From positions 16,430,001 to 16,494,000 of the forward strand of contig OZ017804.1 in assembly GCA_963969395.1 (NCBI GenBank): DNA of 64,000 bases, given 5' to 3'. The notes beneath the pieces are model-generated. The model saw nothing but the letters and a program-made list of their open reading frames with translations. It did not search any database and was not told where the DNA came from. Of the stretch, positions 12,581-23,650 are shown one piece after another. A program made the translations under genes and the position numbers. Positions within the stretch are counted from its first letter, which is position 1. Each line of letters begins with the position of its first letter. Source of the stretch: Pseudoscleropodium purum. Taxonomy: Eukaryota > Streptophyta > Bryopsida > Hypnales > Brachytheciaceae.

Positions 12581-14029
12581 TACTAGACTAACCAATAATT
12601 TTTCAATAAAAATTGAAATAAAAGAACTAAAAATTCCATTTAAAATGATTGTAGATAGAATATTTGTAACTTCCAAAAGAAATTATTATTCTTTGAGCTC
12701 AAAATGCTCTAACCCTTATTTCAAAATATTTTCAAATATTTCCTTATAAAATTAATCAATCATGTTGTTTTATCAAAATTTGGTCAATTTGGTCATTTGG
12801 ATGATGATGTTTTTATGAGGATGTAAACAATCTATATTGGATGAACAATAAATGACTTGAAAATTAAATTGCCTTGAAGCACTTTCTTCCACATTTAGAT
12901 ATAGACTTTGGAGCACTTAAGTCTTCGGGTTAACAAATGATGAAAGAAAATCAAGCAATTTTATTTGAAAGTACAGATTAGAGGAGTTTTCCACCCACAC
13001 GAGAGTTGTCTGTTCCCAAATTGTAGGAACAACCAAACAAGGGGCCATAGCAGTTCGTTGACGTGGCACAATGACTACCACGTCCAAAAATAATAATTTT
13101 TTATTTCAAGAAAAATGATTTTTTTTCAATTTTTTCTTCATTTCAAGATTAAATTAAATTTTATTTATAAAAATAAATTAATAAATAATAAATATAAATA
13201 TAAATTGACGAGAACAACTACTTTCCAAAACTGCAAGGAAAAAAAGTTCCCCATAAATCCTCTAATGAGAGGTCTAGTTTTCACTAGGGTCTCAAGTCTC
13301 AAATCATAATGAATTCTCAAAATCTAATTGGTAGAAAGCTGAAAATTATAAATGTAGGCTTTATAGTAAGCTTAAAGTCTCAAGTGCAGTTTCATTTAAA
13401 AATGCTTGCAAGGCAATACTTTGGGAGAGTTTGGATGCCAAGAAAGTGGGTCTAAAGGTAAGAATTAGGATTCTATTTTGGCTAATTCAAATCCTTATGT
13501 GCAATCTCAATGATTGTTTTGCATAAAATATATTTTTTGAAATTCTAAATTTAAGCACATTTGTAGATCATAGATACTAAAGTGTGAATGGGGAGCAATG
13601 AGCAACAAGTTTTTAGATCAATGTTAAGAATAATGGCCTAGCTTCTCCTACAACAAGAAAGGTTATATCATTATATTTTTTTAATCAAAAGGCCCCACAA
13701 AATAATAAAAAACAATTCTAAATAGTTCATGAATCAAAGAACAGAAAAAATAGAACTTACTCTTCCAGACTAGATACTATGGAGTTTCAAATTACTATAA
13801 ATAATAGCCAAGATTTTGGTAAAAGTCTTAGGATCCTCTTCAAATGCTTTAGAGTCCCTAAAAACCTAGGGACACTTTTGAAGTAATTTAGTAAGAATAA
13901 TCCATAATATTTTCCCCAAAACTTTGGTTTAATTAGACACTCTTTTTTCCCAATATTTGTTATGGAGATCCTAAATATGAGACTATCAGACTATTAATAT
14001 AAATCTAGTGGAAGATAAGTTTCATTTAA

Positions 14030-14940
14030 CCCCTAAACAACCAAGTTGTATTTCCTTGCTATATTAAATTTTTAGACAAGTATGTGTGACTAGAGATTTT
14101 CATACTTTTGACCCAAATTTTAATAGAAGTTGAGGACAAGAAATATCTTTTATATGCACTAAATTTTATGACACTTGAAAATAGAAATCAAAAGTTATAG
14201 CCTAATATGGTTTTTTTTTTGTAAATGGGTAGTTTGGGCAGATAAAGAAAAATCACTTTTTTTCAGAAGCAAAAATTTGAAATTGATTTTCTAGAGTTTT
14301 ATAAACATGAAAATCTTTGAACCACTCCATTTTGATCAATGAGCCAAAAGTTATGAGGATTTCTTGTTTGTGGGCAATTATGAAATAAACTTTGAAGTCC
14401 TTTATCTTGTTGAATTTTCAATATTTTTGAAAAAAAATAAAATCATAGGATGTAGATTGTTTATTACAAAATTCCAACCATTGTAATTGGCATTTTTCAA
14501 TTCCATAATTTAATTCTTAACAATTTAGTATTTTGAATCATTCTCTACTATTGTCTACTTATTATTTTTTTTCCTATATGTTGTACAATTCCAAATAATT
14601 TGAAAATTTTTAAGCATGTTGTCAACTTGTCTAGGAAAAATAATCCAAAGAAGTACCATCATTTTGGAAATTTTTTTTTTATAGAAAAGTGAGCTTGTAA
14701 AGTGCAACTACCCTATTTTTTTGGAGGGACAAAAAAATGATTTCAGCAAATTTGAATGCTTATATCTTGCAATTCACTTGGTGGAAATTTTTGAAATTCT
14801 TACCACTTGTTTTCAAGTTATCATTCTACATGATGATACAATTATATTTTTGAATTTTTAAATTACTTGTATTAAAAATGATATTTTTTGAGTATTTTTG
14901 GTTAAATCATAGTCATAGAACTTTAGGGATTAAATCACCC
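14030..14940 (-). repeat. Dispersed repeat family R1, inverted arm (left)
   Basis: Read on the minus strand this segment matches 17500-18430 over nearly its whole length. Shared ordered words include TTTAATACAAGTA, GCAAGATATAAGCATTCAAAT, AAGCTCACTTTTCTAT, GACAAGTTG, ATTGTACAACAT, AAAGTTTATTT, CTCATAACTTTTG, CAAAATGGA, TTAGGCTATAACTTTTGATT and GGTCA. Both arms end near a GGGGTTAAA-like word. Together they form a large imperfect inverted repeat with a 2.5-kb spacer. Confidence 0.85.
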
Positions 14941-17499
14941 CCAAAATAGAAAAAAATAATAGAAATTTCATGAACATCTTATAGAAAATGGAATTGAATT
15001 TTTTTTAAATGAAAGTTTTATAACATTACTAAAATTTTTTTTTTTTTTGCCTAGAAGACTTTGTTCATTCACTTAAGATTGGTTTCGCTCCTTTGAAGCA
15101 CCTTTACAATAACTTTCTAGAAAGTAGACATTTAAGCATAGAGCAACAATGCTAGCATGTCAGTGTTGACATTGAGCATTAGACAATGAAGATTTTCTTG
15201 ACTAATTCTAAAAAAAATTGTATTAAAAATAGATATGTTCAAATCAATTTCTTAGATATTTCTAATAAAAGAATTTTTAATTTTAATTTTCCAATGTATA
15301 ATTTTTCTGAAATAAGGTTATATATTTTGGAAAAATGCATGACTTAGAGATCCTATCAAGGTTTTTTAAATTAATTCCACACAACCCGATATTCTTTAAT
15401 TACTGGGGAATGCTAATACATGAATATGGAGTGTAGAGCTTAAAGCATAGAGCTTAGGTTTGATGATCTCAAAGTTTGTTTTAGATGTTATTTTTTAAAC
15501 ATAGGTACCCTTTGAAGGTGTAAGTAGGTACTTTATTATAACATTAGGCACCTTAGAGATAATGTCATACATACCTATAACAAAGATATCCTATAACCAA
15601 CCATGCTAGCATGTGAGTCTAGAAATGTGAACATATGAACCTTGGGTATATATATAAATAGGTATCTTACAACTATTGAAAGTACTTAATATAACATAAA
15701 CACCCATAATATGGACAATATATAATCATGGAGAAATTCTAAAGTATAGACACCTACAACATAGTTTTATAGACTTCTATGCTCACATGCTCATACAATA
15801 GCAATAGTGAGATGAGAGCCATGTGCTTCTTTTCTTTGTTAAAATTTCAATTCCCTTCCTCACAAAGATCTTCAAGTGCTCAATTTTATAAACATGTCCA
15901 TCATTGTAGAAATTTTGCATGGTCTTGGCTTTCTTCAATTCTTGGATTTTCACCTTCATCATGGAGTTTTGTAGGTGATTGCAAGAAACACCTATCCTAT
16001 TTTGCACCACACTCTACATGTTGAATTGTTTTTTGGCCATAATTTTTTTATTCCAACTTCAAATGACTTTGAATCCATATGTAAGGTTCTCATTTATGAT
16101 TGTTCTATACCTTGACTAATTTTTTTGAAATTTTCAAAATAAAATTACTATCCAAAAATAGCCCTCAATTTTATGTCACACTTGCCGATTTGAGGGATTT
16201 TAGTACTCTTTAGTGTCCCAAAAAACAAATTTTGAGTTGTAATTTCAAAGAAATGAACTTCTATTAGACTTGTAACTATAGTCCAAAGGAATTCTAAAAT
16301 TAGTTAATTATATGTAGAGTTGAAGTTTATAAAGTGAGTTTTTTTCTACTTGCATTTTAAAACATATAAAATATTATTTTGGTAGTTCTCTTTTGGTGAA
16401 TGACCATCTTCATAGAGTTGTTCCAAATGAAAGATTTTTCATTTTATTTATTTCCTATTTTCCTATTTTTTTCTAATAAAAACATCAGGGTATCTATTTT
16501 TTTCTTACAAATTTGGCACTTTTCCAAGTTTTCTTACTTCGAGAATTTTTCTATACTTTTCCTTTAGAAGTTACCTTCATTTTAAAGGTATATATATTAG
16601 CCATATTTTTGAAATTTTGAAATTATATTTTTATTTTTATGTACTCTGAAAAAGAATCATGAATATTTATTTTGATAACTCTCTTCTTGCATATCTTGAA
16701 TTTTAGTCACTTGCTTCGCCATATGTACAATTAGTACAATTAATTGTCCTAAAGTGTCTTCCATGTAGAAAATTCCCCTATAAGAAATGCCAGCATTTAT
16801 GCCAAAGTTGTCTAGGCTCCAAATGTTTGTTCAAAATAATACCAACATGGCTTCTTGTGCATCCTATGTCAAGTAGAATATTTGTATTTTATGAAAAGAT
16901 AAATTGTCATTGGCCATCTTTGTATATTGTCTACCTCTATTAGTGAAATATGATAACTTGTCTCTATTAATTACCCACCACCTATTCACTACCACTTTTT
17001 TACTTCTTTGCCAAAGGTTGTTCTATGGAGACAAAGATAGTTTTTGTCCACCTAAATCATTTCCTAACAACCATGGTTGTAATTTGTGAAATGAGGGATT
17101 TTTTATATGCCAAGAAGAAAATCCTCTTTTCCTATAAGAAACAAACCTCAAGTTGTCTACATCTTCTTGAAGTTTTTTCTTGAGAGATATTTAGGTGTGC
17201 AATCATATTCTATATTGAGCAAATTTGAACCTTTGGCAATCTAAAAATTGTTCATGGAACTTTATAAGCAACTTTGGTGGATATGCAAAAGAAACTTGTG
17301 CCTCATATCAAAGACTTGTCAACATTATGTACCTAAAATATAGTTGTAATTTTATACATTCTTTCTCAAAATAAAAATATACTCTTCTATATTATTTCTA
17401 AAATGAATGCATGAAGTATTAAAAAATTTAAAAGTCAACTGTAGGACCATAGGTGAACCAACTCTTTTCAATTGCCAACTAAATCAATATAGTTGGAGT
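14941..17499. other. Spacer of the large inverted repeat, no gene recognised
   Basis: AT-rich sequence between the two R1 arms. The frames at 15779-16024 (plus) and 15783-16010 (minus) overlap each other, lack recognisable domains and are likely chance. No transposase or reverse-transcriptase motif is visible. Confidence 0.45.
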
Positions 17500-18430
17500 T
17501 TTTTTTTCACTTAACTCCTAAAGTTTGATGATTATGTTTTCACTGAAAAAGCTCAAAAACTACCATTTTTAGTACAAGTAGCAACTTTTTAAAACTTTTA
17601 TTTGACATATGTAACTCTAGGATCTTGCATTATGTAGTATCAAAAACATGTGGTAAGATCTTCAGAAATTTCCAATGCATGGATTGCAAGATATAAGCAT
17701 TCAAATTCACTAAAATCGTTTTTTTTCCCTTGGAAAAAGCCGGGCAACTACACTTCATAAGCTCACTTTTCTATGAAAAAATGACCAAATGATGGTGATT
17801 GTTTGGATTCTTTTTCCAAGACAAGTTGTCCACATGCTTGGAAAATTTCAGATCATTTAGAATTGTACAACATAGAGGAAAAAAATAGTAAGTAGGTAAT
17901 AGTAGACAATGATTCAAAGTACTAAATTATTAAGAATAAAAATATGGAATTGAAAAATGACAATCCCAATGGTTGAAATGTTGTAATAAGAAATTTGTAT
18001 TATAGGATTTCTTCTTTCCAAAAATATTGAAAATTGGGCAAGATCAAAGATTTCAAAGTTTATTTTAGAGTAGGGAATCCATAACTGCCTGCAAACAAAA
18101 AATCCTCATAACTTTTGACTCATTGATCAAAATGGAATGATTCAAAGCTTTCCTTGTGTAAATAAGTCTAAAACACCAATTTCAAATTTTAGTTTTTGAA
18201 AAAAGTGATTTTTTCTAATCTGCCCAAACTGCCCAGTTACGAAAATAATAACATATTAGGCTATAACTTTTGATTCCTATTTCCAAATGTCATGAAATTT
18301 GTTGCATATGAAAGATATTCCTTGTTTGCAACTTCTGTTAAAATTTCAGCCTAAAATATGGAGATTTTTGGTCACAAGTACTTGCCCAAAATTTTTAAAC
18401 ATCCAAAAAAAGTAGGCTAGTCCTTTATGG
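17500..18430 (+). repeat. Dispersed repeat family R1, inverted arm (right)
   Basis: This is the plus-oriented partner of 14030-14940. The same ordered words occur in a third copy at about 50510-51200, where a MITE has inserted. At 18080 the uninterrupted sequence GGAATCCATAACTGCCTGC corresponds to the insertion point of that MITE. Confidence 0.85.
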
Positions 18431-20890
18431 GTTAAAAATAAAAACATCAAGTATTGTTCTAAATGTAAACAAGTAATTAAAATCTAAACTACAAGCTTAA
18501 AGTGAAAAAAAACATTCTCTAAAAATTCAAGCACAAATCCACATTGGCTGAAATAAAACCTAGAGTTATTTTTTTCTGTCTTTCACATACCTCAAATCTA
18601 TATTGGAGGACTTAAATCTAGAGCATAGTAGAAGAAAAAGTACTTAATTCGTCCTTTGTATATCTTAACATATACTATTTTCTATGATAAATTCCAAATT
18701 TGAATCAACTAATGTATTGAATATGGACTTTTCTCTAATACATATTATATAAATAATACGACAATGCAGACAAGACTGAATGCCAAGTGATGCACTTGCA
18801 CCTTCCAATATGCTAGATTAAAATCTTTCTAGCACATTATCATCTGTAGACAAATTTTGCACTCCCAATTGAGACTTTTACAAAAATCAATTTATACTTT
18901 TGCTACAAAATTTGATGAATTAAACAATTTCTACAATATCTTTCAAATTTTTTTTAATCCTTAAAGGACTCAATGATTGTTGAATGTATGTTGGTGATCT
19001 CAGATAAAAGCATATGAAGTCATTTTTTAATAGATATTCTTAAAATTTTGACACCAAGTGTGAACATGTATTCCTTTAGTAGGAATATAGAATTTTTTTC
19101 TTCTTGATTGAGTGCTTAGATCAAAAGTTATACTACCTTAAACCTTTGGAGCAGCTCGAGTAGCTTTAGACACCATATACAAAGTTCATCCAAAATTTTA
19201 AAATTTCGCAAGTATGTAATTTGCATAATACAACATGCAAATGTAAAAGAAAAATAACTATTTATAGTTTTAAAATCTCACTTTAGGAGGAGTTAAAGTC
19301 TATCACTGGCCCTATTGGGCAAGATTAGAAAAAAAACTTTTTTCTTCTAATTTCAAACCTTATGATATTCCAATTTGTGCAATCAAAGTTTCTAAAAAAA
19401 TTTCTGTACATTTCCATAGAAGTCTAAATATAATTTGTATGGTTAAATTTTGAAAAGAAAAGAAATTTCATTTTTTTTCACATTGTCTTGAAAAGTGGTA
19501 GTTCTTGACAATTTGTATCCAAAATGTGCCTTGGTCTTTTAGGGGTTAAAAGATAGTTTTTTGAAGCTTGCATTTCTAATATATAACTTACACTTATGGT
19601 ACCTAATTTAAATTAAATTTTTTTGGATTTTTAATTAAAGCATCATTACACTTCGTAAATGGTTTATTTTATAAAAAGAATGAAAAAAAAAATAACAAGT
19701 TTTCAAATTTGTGGGATTTCCAAAGTTTAAACATTAAACAATGAAGAAACTAAAAAAAATGCAAAGAAAGGAAAACATTAGAAGGCATTAGAAATCACAC
19801 TTTTAAGTTGACGTTTATTTGTAGGAAGTCTTTGATAGAATGGTTTTGAATCCTATGGGGTTGCTATTTAAATTGTTGGTCTTTATCTATAATTTGAGTT
19901 AATTTTGACAAAGCAGACCATCATAACATTATTGACCAATTGTCAAAAGAGATCTTCTTATTTCAATGAGAGATAGTCACCTAAGAGATGAGGTGGGTTA
20001 TGTTTTGTAGCTCACATAAGGACAATTCTTTCTTTATTTATGACATCAACACTAACATTTTTGATGTCTATGTTGTCTAACATACAATATTAAATTTCTA
20101 ATAGAATTGTTCATTGTGGGTGGAGTGTATGATATGCAAATTGATCTTAACTAGCCTTAATAACCACAATTTTTTTTTTGCTAACACTAGCATTCAAGAT
20201 GAGGTTATTCTATAATAAAGACTAAATGTATAGTAGATTTTGATATTGATATAAGTTGTTTCTTATGCCATCCAAAGAAATTTAAATAATACAAAATACA
20301 ATTGGCATTTTTTGACATGCATATTTAATATTGCACTCATGCAATTCCAATCAAGTATACAAAATTTTAATTTTCAAAAAACAATAACTTTATTGTACGT
20401 GAATTTCTGTAATTGAATTTCATGGTTTTACATGGTAATTAATTGCAAACTATTGGTGATGAATTGTCAAAATTCAATTGCATGGATATTCAAGAATCAT
20501 CCATATGCATATCTTTCTCTTCAGAAATAATCTCAAAAAAAAATTCATGAGTCACATTGTAGAGAGTTTGAAATTTAACTAATTTTTTTTAATATAAAAT
20601 AAATTTTGATTCTTTAAAATTGAAATTTGGTATGCTTGATAAAGATTGTGTAGGAATGCAATGATAATTATACATGACATTGAATAATGACAAATGTATT
20701 CTACATTAAGTAATTTTTTTAATAGCACAAAGATAGTTTATATCATGTATATTGGACTATTGTACTAAACACTTTATGAGCACAAATTAACTCATGCTAC
20801 ATAGGCAATGCAATTAAGGTATGCATACCCATAATGAACCTTCAACCCAATTGTGTCTCTATTCACACTTGTCCAACATTTCAGCCCTTC
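18431..20890. other. AT-rich intergenic region upstream of the RPS2 gene
   Basis: No open frame of interest. The piece about 19270-19560 (CCCTATTGGGCAAGATTAGAAAA and a TTTAGGGGTTAAAAG word) looks like a further fragment of family R1. Composition changes sharply near 20890, where the RPS2 promoter begins. Confidence 0.45.
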
Positions 20891-20906
20891 TACACATCAA
20901 GAAAAT

Positions 20907-20915
20907 TTAGGGTTT
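20907..20915 (-). promoter_or_regulatory. telo-box (AAACCCTAA on minus strand)
   Basis: TTAGGGTTT lies about 210 bases upstream of the RPS2 start codon. Telo-boxes are a known shared element in promoters and 5' regions of plant ribosomal-protein genes. Confidence 0.6.
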
Positions 20916-20978
20916 CACCGAGGCAGCAAAAGGTGCTGGGTTCGGCACCCGGGCACGGTACCGATGCGGGAGACTCGG

Positions 20979-20987
20979 TTAGGGTTT
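20979..20987 (-). promoter_or_regulatory. second telo-box upstream of RPS2
   Basis: TTAGGGTTT recurs 72 bases after the first copy, about 137 bases upstream of the RPS2 start codon. Two copies so close together in an otherwise GC-rich leader support a functional role in ribosomal-protein gene expression. Confidence 0.6.
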
Positions 20988-21123
20988 GGAGCTCTCGAAG
21001 ACTGAGGGGGTCAAGGCACACAGCGGCGGTGAAGCTCTTTCTTTTCGTCTCTCGCGAGCCCTGCTGCTTGGCCTGAGAGATTGATTTTTGCAACCTCCAA
21101 CTCCTTCCCAAGCAGTCGTTGTC

Positions 21124-22667
21124 ATGTCGGAGCGCGGAGGAGAGCGCGGTGGTTTCGGGCGCGGCTTCGGCCGTGGCGACCGAGGTGATCGAGGTGGCCG
21201 AGGGGACAGAGGTCGTGGCGATCGACGCGGGGGACGCCGCGGCGCCAAGCGCGACGAGGAGGAGAAGTGGGTTCCCGTCACCAAGCTCGGCCGCCTCGTG
21301 AAGGACGGCAAGATCAAGTCCCTGGAGCACATCTACCTCTTCTCCCTGCCAATCAAGGAACACCAGATCGTGGAGTTTTTCCTCGGGTCCGCCTTGAAGG
21401 ACGAGGTTATGAAGATCATGCCTGTGCAGAAGCAGACGCGCGCCGGACAGCGCACCAGGTTCAAAGCGTTTGTGGTCGTGGGGGATTCCAACGGCCATGT
21501 TGGTTTGGGCGTCAAGTGCAGCAAGGAAGTCGCGACCGCCATCAGAGGGGCCATCATCTTGGCCAAGCTATCCGTTATCCCGGTTCGTAGGGGGTACTGG
21601 GGTAACAAGATTGGGAAGCCGCATACAGTTCCTTGCAAGGTCACTGGAAAGTGTGGCTCCGTCACGGTGAGGTTGGTTCCAGCTCCCCGGGGTTCCGGTA
21701 TTGTCGCTGCGCGCGTCCCTAAGAAGGTCTTGCAGTTCGCGGGTATTGACGATGTGTTCACGTCTTCTCGCGGTTCCACCAAGACCCTCGGCAACTTTGT
21801 GAAGGTGCGTTGGTGTTTGTTGTTTTCAATTCGTGTACTTCTTTACTATTTAAACCTAATATTTTCTAGGGTTTATCAGCGGTTCTTAGAGGGCATGTTT
21901 CTCCTCAGATGCTTTCCCCCGGTTCCGTTTCATGTCCTTGAATTCTTCTCGCATCCAATTACACTCGGAGCCACCTCACATCCAGTAATGCTCAGAAACA
22001 ATAAATGAAATCTAGAGAGGTATCTTTTCATAGGTATTATCGTTTAATTAACAGTCTTCTGTTTAAACCTAATTTCTTATTTATCATTTTAGGTTATGCT
22101 TCGTATTGCCCGTGTCAATGTGGGAGGCAGAGGGTATTTAAATGTCATGTGTTTTAATTCTGCCAAAGTTTCTTTGTGATTTACACACTTGGCCTCGAAT
22201 TTACCTCTGCTTCACATGCGCCGTCTCTATTAAAAATAATATTTGCATCTGTAGTGAAGGTACATTCTAGGCATTAATCTTGGTGGACATTCAAATCCAT
22301 GCTATCTTTAGAATTCTCTACTCCAATCATTCTGGAATTATGTCCCCCGTTAAATGATTATCATTTTCGATCCTTCATGATTACGATTATTGCACATAGG
22401 CGAGAAGTCTGGACTGAAATGTTATAAATTTGAGTCACTTTAGATTGGAAACGAAGACACTGTGTCGGTGCAGTTCGATCTCCTAACTGGAAATATGATG
22501 TGCAGGCCACATTCGAGTGTCTTCTGAAGACCTACGGTTTCTTGACCCCTGATCTTTGGAGGGAAACCCGCTTCTCCAAGTCTCCATTCCAGGAATTCAC
22601 TGACTTCCTTGCTAAGCCTCACAAGATTAGCGTTCTGGAAGATGTAGAGAAGACCCCAGTGTATTGA
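21124..22667 (+). CDS. RPS2: 40S ribosomal protein S2 (uS5)
   Basis: Two coding exons, 21124-21804 and 22506-22667, join in phase 0 (NFVK then [12 protein letters not shown]) and encode 280 residues, the usual length for plant S2. Residues 4-42 are an Arg/Gly-rich N-terminus (RGG/RGD-type repeats), typical of eukaryotic S2 and a methylation target in other species. The S5 N-terminal double-stranded-RNA-binding-like domain covers about 65-145 ([40 protein letters not shown]), and the S5 C-terminal domain about 165-245 ([36 protein letters not shown]). The protein is part of the small-subunit entrance region and decoding fidelity centre. I chose the ATG at 21124 because the conserved family begins MSERGG; the in-frame codon at 21088 is TTG. 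The single intron is 701 bases. Confidence 0.97.
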
Positions 22668-23220
22668 GAGCGCTGCTAGATGATACTGTTTGTGCCGGGG
22701 TCCTGTCTTCACAGGAATGCCTTTCCCTGTGGACGTGGCACATTTTGGAAAGTAAAGCCACTGTTTTGAAACAGTTTTTGTCATTTACATTAGAAAATAT
22801 TCAACAACTGTCTGATTACTTGTATGCGTTTGTAAAGAGTCCAGAGCGGCACTCCTACTGGGATTACAGTACATGTTCTGTAGTGACCTGTCTGAGCGGT
22901 TCCTGATGTGTCGTGTTTCTTAATGAGTTCCCTGCTGATTTATTATCAGATTCATTCTACTGATGGTCCTCATGTGACGCTTGCGTGTATGCATACCCTT
23001 TTTTTTCGGTGGTTGTTTCAGGTCTCAATTCGAATCTCCTCTACACTGAAAGCGTGTTTTGGGACAGAGGTCATACCCCCTGGGGTTTACTCTCGATTAT
23101 TCGAGAACTTTTTCAAAGACATAAGGTTTTCTGGTGTTTTTCTTGGGGTTTAATGTGTCTTTTGCATTATGTTTTCAAATTTGATTGCTTCTTTTCCTGA
23201 TCAATCTGCTTGTGTGTTGC
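22668..23220 (+). other. RPS2 3' UTR and downstream flank
   Basis: Moderate-GC, T-rich sequence follows the RPS2 stop codon and fades into AT-rich DNA near 23220. The overlapping frames here (22664-22906, 22908-23153) have no recognisable domain and fit a 3' UTR better. I could not place a poly(A) signal with confidence. Confidence 0.4.
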
Positions 23221-23279
23221 TTTGGGGATTACCCCTCAAGTGTACACATTTAAAAAAAATTCAAATATCTACACTGGAT

Positions 23280-23650
23280 TGAATTTAGGAATTTTTCTAA
23301 AAATTTGACTTTAAGAAGAAGAATGTTTGTGATTCTTCTATTCAAGATATTTCACTACAATGTCCATTGTAATTGTAGATATTGAATTTTTAGTGTTAAA
23401 CGTTCATGAAAAAAATTGTGCTACAAATTCATTACCAAAAAATTGTAGTGTAGATTATGAGAAGATGTAAGTTGATTATGGATGTATTCCTTATATCTAT
23501 GGTATCAATTTCATATCTTTTAAATCACCATAATTTTAGATTTGGCATATAATACAAAGTTTGAAAGACTTCAAATGACTTTCAAATTTTAACCTTCTTG
23601 TGATAAAATATTAATCTTTTGTTCAATTTAGATCACATTCTAAGAGTCTC
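23280..23650 (+). repeat. Dispersed repeat family D2, copy 1
   Basis: Ordered words TTGTAGTGTAGATTATGAGAAG, TAAGTTGATT, TTTTAGATTTGGCATAT, GACTTCAAATGACTTTCA, AATTTTAACCTTCTTGTGAT and TTTTGTTCAATTTAGA match 47130-47470 in the same order and strand. No coding potential is seen. Confidence 0.7.

Larger units (their letters stand above)
10543..14029. other. AT-rich intergenic region with decayed dispersed repeats
   Basis: No gene is recognised. The segment about 12300-12580 is a copy of sequence at 46850-47030 (listed separately). A long A-rich tract lies at 12168-12257. The frame at 11298-11570 (minus) is low-complexity and Lys/Phe-rich, with no domain. Confidence 0.5.

Noticed and set aside
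15779..16024. Overlapping plus and minus frames in the inverted-repeat spacer
   Set aside because: Both strands are open over the same bases, have no domain and occur in AT-rich DNA; chance.
20890..21498. 202-codon open frame on the minus strand opposite RPS2
   Set aside because: It lies opposite the GC-rich RPS2 exon and its Ala/Ser/Arg-rich translation is the mirror of the RGG region; shadow frame.
21333..21794. 153-codon minus-strand frame opposite RPS2 exon 1
   Set aside because: Fully within the strongly conserved RPS2 exon on the other strand; no domain of its own.
22440..22784. 114-codon minus-strand frame at the end of RPS2
   Set aside because: Antisense to RPS2 exon 2 and its 3' UTR; no domain.
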